From: a bacterium
GTDB lineage: Bacteria; SZUA-182; SZUA-191; JAJRXT01
Length of the DNA: 64,000 nucleotides
Reading direction: 5' to 3'
Assembly (NCBI GenBank): GCA_024276125.1
Contig: JAJRXT010000096.1
Coordinates: forward strand, 1-64,000
A program made the translations under genes and the position numbers. The notes beneath the pieces are model-generated. The model made no database searches. It was not told where the DNA came from and worked only from the letters and a program-made list of their open reading frames with translations. Of this stretch, positions 57,203 to 64,000 are shown in pieces (within the stretch, counting starts at the first letter, position 1; each line of letters opens with the position of its first letter).

Positions 57203-57850
57203 ATGGATTTCTTTATTGACACCGCAAATATTGATGAGATTAAAGAGGCTCACGCCTTGGGATTAGTTGACGGAGTAACCACCAACCCCAGTTTAATAGC
57301 CAGAGAAGACAGAGCCTTTGAAGATATTATTCCCGAGATATGCTCTATTGTAGAAGGACCTATAAGCGTTGAAGCGGTAAGTCAGACCGCGCCTGAAATA
57401 ATTAAAGAGGCCAGATAGCTGGCAAAGATAGCCTCGCAAATCGTAGTGAAAATCCCTATAAACCAAGAAGGGCTAAAAGCGGTTAAGGTATTGGAACAAG
57501 AAGGTATATCAATAAATGTAACTTTAGTCTTTTCTCCCACTCAGGCGCTGCTGGCGGCAAAAGCCGGCGCAACCTATGTGAGTCCCTTTGTCGGCAGATT
57601 AGATGATATAAGTCACGTAGGAATGGACCTGGTTGAATAAATTGTAACCATTTATGAAAATTACTGCTATGACACCCAAGTTATTGTAGCCAGTATCCGC
57701 AATCCCAACCATGTGGTAAAAGCCGCCTTAATCGGCGCTCACGTAGCCACTATTCCATATAAAGTTATATCACAGCTTATTAAACATCCATTAACCGATG
57801 CGGGTATGCAAAAATTCTTGGACGACTGGAAGAAAGTACCTCAGAAATAA
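57203..57850 (+). pseudogene. tal: Transaldolase (TalC/FSA type), two in-frame stops
   Basis: A small transaldolase/fructose-6-phosphate aldolase-like barrel of 216 codons, family length. It has [27 protein letters not shown], the Schiff-base Lys in [36 protein letters not shown] and ASIRNPNHV. Codon 72 is TAG (57416-57418; EAR-stop-LAKIAS, usually Glu or Lys) and codon 146 is TAA (57638-57640; DLVE[12 protein letters not shown], usually Glu or Gln). Shortly after, the family Gly in NYGFDT is Cys (TGC), again one G-to-T step. No frameshift. AAGGA precedes the ATG. As written it cannot make an active enzyme. Confidence 0.88.
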
Positions 57851-57885
57851 TTTTATTAGCATTAAATCAAGGTGAGTATATTTTT

Positions 57886-58110
57886 ATGCCGATTTATGAA
57901 TATAAATGTAATGATTGTAAGCAGGATTTTGAAAAATTAGTATTAAATAATAGTCAGAAAATTATCTGTCCCGGTTGTAATAGTGACAGAATTAATAAAA
58001 AATTCTCTATTTTTGCGGGAATTTCAAGGGGTACATCCCTAACGCCAAGCTCTGGAGCATCAGACTGCGGCGCTTGCACCAGCAAAGCATGTTCATCTTG
58101 CGGCTGTTAG
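57886..58110 (+). CDS. FmdB-type zinc ribbon protein
   Basis: A 74-residue protein of the FmdB/putative regulatory family: MPIYEYKCNDCKQDFE with the first Cys pair and CPGCNSD with the second, forming a zinc ribbon. A Ser/Gly/Cys-rich tail ends CTSKACSSCGC. The family's role is unclear, with proposed links to regulation or ribosome-related functions. It follows the transaldolase gene by 35 bases. Confidence 0.87.
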   Translation: MPIYEYKCNDCKQDFEKLVLNNSQKIICPGCNSDRINKKFSIFAGISRGTSLTPSSGASDCGACTSKACSSCGC

Positions 58111-58189
58111 CTAAAGGCAACCGCCTGATTATATTTGTAGATGCGGTTTTTTTAAACCCGTCTTGTATGTCAGACAGACAGACTTTCTA

Positions 58190-58250
58190 TGTTTCGGGGT
58201 GTCTCACCCCGAAGCATCTGCGCTTAAACATAAGACATACCAAAACATAA
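58190..58250. repeat. Family-D hairpin (TGTTTCGGGGTG)
   Basis: TGTTTCGGGGTG and CACCCCGAAGCA arms followed by a degenerate CCAAAACATA, between the FmdB gene and the convergent DksA-type gene. It may mark the shared 3' region. Confidence 0.55.
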
Positions 58251-58282
58251 AAGACTGATCGCTTTGCTGCAAGCGGTTTTAA

Positions 58283-58651
58283 TTAATACTGCCCCATTTT
58301 TTCACGTTTTTCCTGTTCGGTTTTACATGTTATACACAATGTAACTACCGGACGGGCTGTCAGTCTTTTATCATTTATCGGATTTTCGCACTCTTCGCAA
58401 ATCCCGAATGTTTCATCTTTAATTTTGTCCAGAGTCGTTTCGATTTTGATCAACAGATTACGCTTTCTTTCTTTCATCTTCAGAAAAAGGCTGCGGTTGG
58501 ATTCTATTGAAGACTGATCAGTAAAGTCGGCCAGCTCTTCTTTATCCTGAGACTGATGTATACCGGTTAAATTATTATTTAATTCAGTCAAAAGTTTATT
58601 TCTTTCATTAATTAATTGATTTTTTATTTGCTCTATTTTGTCCTTATCCAT
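58283..58651 (-). CDS. DksA/TraR family C4 zinc-finger protein
   Basis: A 122-residue protein: N-terminal coiled-coil hairpin (about 1-85) and a C-terminal zinc finger CEECENPINDKRLTARPVVTL-C-x2-C with four Cys. DksA relatives bind RNA polymerase's secondary channel. Here the coiled-coil tip is DFTDQSS, with one Asp-Phe-Thr-Asp in place of the DXXDXA tip, so DksA-type activity is likely but not certain. GGAG lies 6 bases before the ATG, and it starts 14 bases after accC. Confidence 0.87.
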   Translation of the reverse strand: MDKDKIEQIKNQLINERNKLLTELNNNLTGIHQSQDKEELADFTDQSSIESNRSLFLKMKERKRNLLIKIETTLDKIKDETFGICEECENPINDKRLTARPVVTLCITCKTEQEKREKMGQY

Positions 58652-58665
58652 ATCACACTCCTATA

Positions 58666-60006
58666 TTATTTCAGAAAGTTATCCATAAAACGGGTAGTGA
58701 AATTTCCGCTTTGAAATTTTGCATTCCTAAGTACCCTAATATGAAGCGGTATTGTAGATTTTATTCCCTGTATAACGAACTCTCTTAAGGCGCGTTTAAT
58801 TCTGGCAAGAGCCTCCGGCCGATCATTTCCCCAAACAATTAATTTTGCGATTAAAGAATCATAATAAGGGGAAATAACATGATTGGTATATACAGCCGTA
58901 TCCACCCTTACTCCCGGTCCGCCCGGAACATTGAATCCGGTAATTTTACCCGGTGACGGAATAAAATCCCTGTCAGGGTCCTCAGCATTTAACCTGCATT
59001 CAATAGCATGCCCGCATATTTTTACATCTTCTTGTTTATAAGCCAGTTTTTCCTTTGCGGCAATACGTATTTGTTCTTTTACCAAATCTATATTAGTCAC
59101 CATTTCCGTTACCGGATGTTCCACTTGTATACGCGTATTCATCTCCATAAAATAAAAATTATTCTTATCAAGTAAAAATTCTACCGTGCCGGCGCTAAAG
59201 TAATTTACTTGTTTAACCAGTTTTATAGCGGCATCAGCCATTTTTTGCCGTATTTCAGGATTTATTACTGCACAAGGCGATTCCTCAAGTAATTTTTGAT
59301 AACGTCGTTGTATAGAGCAATCCCGCTCTCCTAGATGAATAATATTTCCATATTCATCTGCCAAAATTTGTATTTCAATATGTTTAGGCTCTTCTAAAAA
59401 TTTTTCGATGTAGACCAATGCGTTCCCAACCGCAGCGCTTGCTTCAGCTTGAGCGGTCATAAAAGCATTTAAAAAACTGGCGTCAGTATGCACTATACGC
59501 ATACCCTTGCCGCCGCCGCCGCCTACAGCTTTTATAATTACCGGATAACCTATTTGATGCGCTATTTTTCTGGCTTCTTTGGGATCATCAATACTGCCGC
59601 TGCCCTGCAATACCGGCACTCCCGCCAGTTGAGCCTGCTTGCGGGCTTGGGCTTTATCTCCCATAAGACGGATTGTTTCTGCGGAGGGTCCTATAAATTT
59701 AATCTGACAAGTCTCGCATATTTCAGCAAAATGTGCATTTTCCGCTAAAAAACCATAGCCCGGATGGATAGCTTGCGCGTCGGTAATCTCTGCGGCGCTT
59801 ATGATACTTGGAATATTTAGATAACTCTGCTGGCTGGCCGGCGGTCCTATACAAATATCTTCATCGGCAAAACGAACATGCAAGGCATCTACATCAGCTT
59901 CAGAGTGAACGGCTACCGTTCTTATTCCAAGTTCCTGACAGGCTCTGATTATCCTTAAGGCAACCTCGCCCCTGTTTGCAATTAAAATCTTTTTTAATAC
60001 AGCCAT
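58666..60006 (-). CDS. accC: Acetyl-CoA carboxylase biotin carboxylase subunit
   Basis: Carboxylates biotin on BCCP for malonyl-CoA synthesis. The 446-residue ATP-grasp protein has [71 protein letters not shown] and the catalytic [22 protein letters not shown] precedes the ATG. accB is not adjacent. It is followed by the DksA-type gene in a likely operon. Confidence 0.94.
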   Translation of the reverse strand: MAVLKKILIANRGEVALRIIRACQELGIRTVAVHSEADVDALHVRFADEDICIGPPASQQSYLNIPSIISAAEITDAQAIHPGYGFLAENAHFAEICETCQIKFIGPSAETIRLMGDKAQARKQAQLAGVPVLQGSGSIDDPKEARKIAHQIGYPVIIKAVGGGGGKGMRIVHTDASFLNAFMTAQAEASAAVGNALVYIEKFLEEPKHIEIQILADEYGNIIHLGERDCSIQRRYQKLLEESPCAVINPEIRQKMADAAIKLVKQVNYFSAGTVEFLLDKNNFYFMEMNTRIQVEHPVTEMVTNIDLVKEQIRIAAKEKLAYKQEDVKICGHAIECRLNAEDPDRDFIPSPGKITGFNVPGGPGVRVDTAVYTNHVISPYYDSLIAKLIVWGNDRPEALARIKRALREFVIQGIKSTIPLHIRVLRNAKFQSGNFTTRFMDNFLK

Positions 60007-60341
<335 letters not shown>

Positions 60342-60857
60342 TCAATATTTTATTATAGAAAACAAATCATAATCTTTAACCTTATCTTTACCATTTAAAA
60401 AGGTCAGCTCTATTAAAAAGGCAAGACTTACAATATTGCCGCCCAGTTTTTTAATTAATTCTGTAACCGCCCAGGTGGTGCCGCCGGTAGCCAGTAAATC
60501 ATCTACTATCAGGACGTTTTCATTGGGCAAAATGGCGTCTTGATGTATTTCAAGGGTATCAGCGCCGTATTCCAGTTCATAGCTCATTTGATAGGTTTTA
60601 TAGGGCAGTTTACCGGGTTTTCTTATAATAGCCAAACCGACGCCCAATTTATAAGCCAGCGGCGCGCCGAAGATGAACCCTCTGGCTTCCATACAGGCGA
60701 TTTTGTCAATTTTAGTATTTGCATAATTAACGGCTATTGCGTCTATGGCTTGTTTAAATGCCTGCGGATCATATAATAATGTAGTAATATCTTTAAATAT
60801 AATTCCTTTTTTTGGGAAATCCGGTATATCTCTGATTTTTTGTTCTAAATTAAGCAT
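60342..60857 (-). CDS. apt: Adenine phosphoribosyltransferase
   Basis: Salvages adenine to AMP using PRPP. The 171-residue protein has IRDIPDFPKKGIIFKDITTLL, ACMEARGFIFGAPLAY and the PRPP motif VLIVDDLLATGGTT. Full length. AGGAGAG precedes the ATG. Confidence 0.96.
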   Translation of the reverse strand: MLNLEQKIRDIPDFPKKGIIFKDITTLLYDPQAFKQAIDAIAVNYANTKIDKIACMEARGFIFGAPLAYKLGVGLAIIRKPGKLPYKTYQMSYELEYGADTLEIHQDAILPNENVLIVDDLLATGGTTWAVTELIKKLGGNIVSLAFLIELTFLNGKDKVKDYDLFSIIKY

Positions 60858-60906
60858 ATGCTCTCCTTTATTTTTATTTACATGATTTTGTTTATTTTCT
60901 TACCTT

Positions 60907-60935
60907 GTAGGGGCGGGTTTCAAACCCGCCCCTAC
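60907..60935. repeat. 29-nt palindrome (family E, GTAGGGGCG)
   Basis: GTAGGGGCGGGTTT and its reverse complement with a one-base centre, upstream of apt. Confidence 0.75.
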
Positions 60936-61051
60936 AAAAATGATATAATTGAAAATTCCAAGTTCCTTTGCTTTTATTTTATTGGTCAATGTTTCGGTTT
61001 GTCTCAAGCCGAAACATCGATGAATCTTTTGTGTTAAAAAAATTTCTTAGC

Positions 61052-61137
61052 CGTCATTCTGAAGCTGAAAGCCGAAGAATCTACTCGCTATTGCAAGGGG
61101 AGATTCTTCACTGCGCTTCGCTTCGTTCAGAATGACA
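61052..61137. repeat. Family-A palindromic repeat
   Basis: GTCATTCTGAAGC..CAGAATGACA. Its outer arm (TTAAGTCAACAGTATTG, to about 61157) forms the last codons of the neighbouring addiction-module gene. Confidence 0.85.
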
Positions 61138-61151
61138 GCTACCTTATTAAG

Positions 61152-61382
61152 TCAACAGTATTGCCCCTGGGGAGAGGATTGAGGTGAGGAGGAAGGGTCA
61201 AGAGGTATACCTTTTACCCGGCCATCTTTGTATGCCTGATATCTACTCTCAGATTCACTAACCCACAATTGCTCTATTTGCTTATCGGTTTTGTCCAAAC
61301 TTTCCAAAAGAATTTCAGCCAAATGGATTATATCTGCAACATTTAGTTCCAATACCATTGTTTTTATTTTATTGGTCAGCAT
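61152..61382 (-). CDS. Addiction-module antitoxin component (PF09720-like), C-terminus altered
   Basis: A 76-residue protein. ADIIHLAEILLESLDKTDKQIEQLWVSESESRYQAY, with KGIPLD after, follows the 'putative addiction module component' (TIGR02574-like) family. The usual end is replaced by a Ser/Pro/Gln stretch (SSSPQSSPQGQYC) read partly from the adjacent family-A repeat arm. GGAGG lies about 8 bases before the ATG. No RelE/ParE-type toxin gene follows. It is possibly an orphan left after toxin loss. Confidence 0.7.
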   Translation of the reverse strand: MLTNKIKTMVLELNVADIIHLAEILLESLDKTDKQIEQLWVSESESRYQAYKDGRVKGIPLDPSSSPQSSPQGQYC

Positions 61383-61441
61383 CTTTGCAGCCTCCAGGTT
61401 ATAATAATACCAAAATCCAAAATACCGGTAAATCCTGCGGG

Positions 61442-61897
61442 TTAGTTCTCTACGCTGTTTGTTTTAGCCAGCCAGCCGGTTACAAACTCTACAATCGGTA
61501 CGCATACTTCATGATGCACGGTTTGTTTATATTTTTTTACGCCGGCTTCGGTTTTAAAATCCACGCCGGTTAGCGCCCTACAATTAATATCGCCGAATTG
61601 TTTATTAAAATCCGCTAAAAAAGAATCTACCAAGCTGTATACCTTACGTTTTTTATCTAATTCAGCAGACTTATCCCTTCCATAGCGCAGTCCAAGCAGC
61701 ATAAGCGCCCCGCTTATAGCCCCGCAAGTATGTCCCGCCCCGGATAACCCGCCGCCAAAGGCAGTCGCAATACGCGGAACATTCGCTTGTTCTAACCCAA
61801 AAATATCACAGCCGGCCAGTAATACGGATTCGGCGCAATTAAATCCATTATCAAAATATTTAGCTACAATTTTATCAATGTCTTTATCTGATTTCAT
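61442..61897 (-). CDS. C_GCAxxG_C_C family protein
   Basis: A 151-residue member of the C_GCAxxG_C_C family (redox-associated, function unknown). NCAESVLLAGCD carries the first Cys, FGGGLSGAGHTCGAISGAL the GCAxxG-like core, CRALTG a later Cys, and the tail CVPIVEFVTGWL the last. AAGGA precedes the ATG. No redox partner is adjacent. Confidence 0.88.
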   Translation of the reverse strand: MKSDKDIDKIVAKYFDNGFNCAESVLLAGCDIFGLEQANVPRIATAFGGGLSGAGHTCGAISGALMLLGLRYGRDKSAELDKKRKVYSLVDSFLADFNKQFGDINCRALTGVDFKTEAGVKKYKQTVHHEVCVPIVEFVTGWLAKTNSVEN

Positions 61898-62212
61898 TTT
61901 ATTTATCCTTAATCAATAGATTGCCCAAATTATTTTTAAAAATTTAGGCCGCCTATGGCGGCAACTGTAGGAGCGGCTTCCAGTCGCGGACATGTCGCGG
62001 CAGGGACGGCGTTTGGTCGCGGCAAGATGCCGCTCCTACATAATTCCTAAACATAAATTTAGCTCATTATATGAAACTATTGCCCAATAGTCAAAACAGG
62101 TTTGCAGTAAAATTTGACTTAGATTATAATTTTGCTATAATGCCTTCATTATAAAGCTTATTTTTTAATTTTAAAGTTTAAATATATATACTATATGACT
62201 AGGAGTAAATTT
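61898..62212. other. Divergent promoter region before trpB, with one inverted repeat
   Basis: A GTAGGAGCGGC..GCCGCTCCTAC inverted repeat (about 61967-62039) with GTCGCGGCA units inside, then a plain AT-rich stretch before trpB. No Trp-leader peptide or T-box-like element was recognised. Confidence 0.5.
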
Positions 62213-63382
62213 ATGACTCTTCCCGATAATAAGGGGCATTTCGGTATATACGGCGGGAAATACGTTCCTGAGACCCTAATGCCGGCGCTTGCCGAATTGG
62301 AAGAAAATTATAATAAATTTAAAGATGACAGCGATTTTCAAGCAGAGCTTCAATACTATTTGAAACAAGCCGTAGGCCGGCCTACTCCGCTTTATTATGC
62401 CAAAAGGCTGACCAAATATTTGGGCGGCGCCAAAATTTATCTAAAGCGCGAGGACTTATGCCATACAGGGGCGCATAAAATAAATAATACCTTAGGGCAG
62501 GCGCTTTTGGCTGTGCGTATGGGCAAAAAAAGGATCATAGCCGAAACCGGCGCCGGTCAGCACGGAGTAGCTACCGCAACCGCCGCCGCAATGTTTGGTC
62601 TGGAGTGCGAGATATTCATGGGACAGGAGGATATTGACCGGCAAAAGCTAAACGTATTCCGCATGCGCTTACTTGGCGCAAAGGTCAATCCGGTTACATC
62701 CGGTTCTCAGACGCTAAAAGATGCGGTCAATGAAACCATGCGGGACTGGGTTACCAATGTAGGCTCTACTTATTATATAATAGGCTCAGTAGTAGGTCCT
62801 CATCCCTATCCTATGATAGTACGCGATTTTCAGGCGGTAATAGGGAATGAAGCCAAAGCGCAAATTTTGCAGTCAGAAAATAGATTACCAGATTATCTGG
62901 CAGCCTGCGTTGGCGGAGGGAGTAATTCCATGGGACTATTTTATCCCTTTATAGAAGACTCTGAGGTTAAACTTATAGGGATCGAGGCCGCCGGTTTGGG
63001 AGTTGACACCAATAAACATGCCGCATCCTTATCCGCCGGCTCGCTGGGCGTTCTACACGGCAGTATGAGCTATCTATTGCAGGAAGAAGACGGGCAGATT
63101 ACACCGGCTCATTCTATATCAGCCGGTCTTGATTATCCCGGGGTAGGCCCGGAGCATAGCTGGCTTAAAGATACCGGACGCGCTGAATATCATAGCATTA
63201 CAGATAAAGAAGCCCTAAGCGCATTTGATCTTTTATCCAAATTGGAGGGAATCATTCCTGCGCTGGAAAGCTCGCATGCTATAGCCTATTTACAAAAAAT
63301 GGCGCCGCATACGAAAAAAGATGAGATTATAATACTTTGTCTGTCAGGCCGAGGCGATAAAGACGTAACCCAAGTCAGTTAA
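62213..63382 (+). CDS. trpB: Tryptophan synthase beta chain
   Basis: Joins indole and serine to tryptophan using PLP. The 389-residue protein has [28 protein letters not shown], the PLP Lys in [46 protein letters not shown] and SGRGDKDV. The ATG at 62213 has AGGAGT 7 bases upstream; an earlier ATG at 62195 precedes that site. trpA follows 20 bases later. Confidence 0.97.
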   Translation: MTLPDNKGHFGIYGGKYVPETLMPALAELEENYNKFKDDSDFQAELQYYLKQAVGRPTPLYYAKRLTKYLGGAKIYLKREDLCHTGAHKINNTLGQALLAVRMGKKRIIAETGAGQHGVATATAAAMFGLECEIFMGQEDIDRQKLNVFRMRLLGAKVNPVTSGSQTLKDAVNETMRDWVTNVGSTYYIIGSVVGPHPYPMIVRDFQAVIGNEAKAQILQSENRLPDYLAACVGGGSNSMGLFYPFIEDSEVKLIGIEAAGLGVDTNKHAASLSAGSLGVLHGSMSYLLQEEDGQITPAHSISAGLDYPGVGPEHSWLKDTGRAEYHSITDKEALSAFDLLSKLEGIIPALESSHAIAYLQKMAPHTKKDEIIILCLSGRGDKDVTQVS

Positions 63383-63402
63383 ATTATGGGGGATATATTA
63401 TA

Positions 63403-64000
63403 ATGAGCAGGTTAAGCGAAACATTCCGCCGACTGGCTAAAGAGAAAAAAACGGCGCTGATGCCCTTTATCACCGCAGGGGATCCTGATATGGATACCAG
63501 TTACCGGCTGCTGCTGGAGTTAGAACAAAACGGCGCCGATATTATAGAATTGGGGATTCCATTTTCTGATCCGATTGCCGATGGTTTAACTATTCAGCGT
63601 TCCTCTCAGCGATCGCTTAAAAAAGGCGCAAATGTTACAAAAATCATGGATATGCTGACTCGCATAAGAGAAAAATCCAAAATTCCGATTGTATTTATGA
63701 CCTATTACAATCTGGTTTATCACTATGGCGTGGAAAAATTTGTAAAAGATTCGGTGGATTCAGGCGCAAACGGGCTTATCATACCCGATTTACCGCCGGA
63801 AGAGGCTTTTGACTTGCGCTCTGCTGCTGATAGATACGGGTTGGATATAATCTTCCTCTTAGCCCCCACCAGCACGCCGGAACGTATTAAATTGATAAGT
63901 AACTCTTCGAGCGGATTTATATACTATGTATCATTAACCGGTATCACCGGCGCCCGCACAAGCTTAGCCGACGGAATAAAATCTCAGGTAGAGAGTATAT
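63403..64000 (+). CDS. trpA: Tryptophan synthase alpha chain (cut by the window end)
   Basis: Releases indole from indole glycerol phosphate for TrpB. About 199 residues are visible: MPFITAGDPDMDTS, the catalytic Glu in IIELGIPFSDPIADG, the catalytic-region Asp in IADG, FMTYYNLVYHYG, GLIIPDLPPEEA, and YYVSLTGITGAR. Leu follows ADG where most family members have Pro (ADGPTIQ). GGGGGAT precedes the ATG. The gene runs off the end of the window with no internal stop so far. Confidence 0.95.
   Translation, partial: MSRLSETFRRLAKEKKTALMPFITAGDPDMDTSYRLLLELEQNGADIIELGIPFSDPIADGLTIQRSSQRSLKKGANVTKIMDMLTRIREKSKIPIVFMTYYNLVYHYGVEKFVKDSVDSGANGLIIPDLPPEEAFDLRSAADRYGLDIIFLLAPTSTPERIKLISNSSSGFIYYVSLTGITGARTSLADGIKSQVESI

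Noticed and set aside
4679-57850. A genome-wide change of genetic code explaining the in-frame stops
   Set aside because: All three stop codons occur inside genes, all three also end normal genes, and most long genes have none. A reassigned codon would occur throughout.

Overview
The window looks like chromosomal DNA of an uncultured, moderately AT-rich, Gram-negative-type bacterium. Evidence is a DUF481-like outer-membrane barrel, lipoproteins, secreted FG-GAP and parallel beta-helix proteins, an SLH/TPR protein, an ecfT-truA gene pair, an HPr with both His15 and Ser46, and a COG-style housekeeping set. I cannot name the phylum. Deltaproteobacteria-like lineages and several candidate phyla carry this mix of secreted proteins and short palindromic repeats, but that is inference. 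No tRNA, rRNA, CRISPR array, prophage or intact insertion sequence was seen.

Layout. 0-9 kb: a small conserved protein, a lipoprotein, pgi, thiD, thiE, a broken tRNA-modification methyltransferase, broken truA, ecfT and a cysteine desulfurase. 9-13 kb: comF, then a sugar-acid module (IlvD/Edd dehydratase, cyclase-family hydrolase, FAH/KdaD-like dehydratase) with the first two genes broken. 13-18 kb, minus strand: trpE, trpG, a degenerate OmpR-type regulator, a SAM hydroxide adenosyltransferase and an endonuclease III homologue. 18-25 kb: trxA, fabD, two secreted proteins sharing a C-terminal domain, and an outer-membrane barrel. 25-30 kb: a sensor kinase and a REC-GAF-GGDEF protein. 30-37 kb: ptsH-ptsI, a ferredoxin, a double cNMP-binding gene with three internal stops, ymdB and xseA. 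37-45 kb: a giant FG-GAP protein with two seven-blade propellers and a second beta-helix protein. 45-51 kb: hisH, an orphan Phd-type antitoxin, hisA, hisF, a TPR-SLH protein and hflX. 51-54 kb: znuA (broken), znuC, znuB. 54-64 kb: acyP, hom, a pilin-like protein, a transaldolase with two internal stops, an FmdB protein, a DksA-type protein, accC, apt, an addiction-module protein, a C_GCAxxG_C_C protein, trpB and the start of trpA.

Two features stand out. First, twelve genes contain fifteen in-frame stop codons (10 TAA, 3 TAG, 2 TGA), and I found no frameshift. On both sides of every stop the reading frame and protein similarity continue undisturbed. All fifteen can be explained by a G-to-T change at codon position 1 (GAA, GAG or GGA to a stop), and where the family consensus or a sister repeat shows the expected residue it is Glu or Gly. 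This could be recent gene decay in a G-to-T-prone lineage, base-level error in the assembly, or (least likely) programmed readthrough. Second, almost every intergenic gap is filled with several families of short inverted repeats. One family (AGGCTGTGTC ends) has inserted into another at least three times; two of these insertions show perfect 5-bp target duplications and one shows a 4/5 match.
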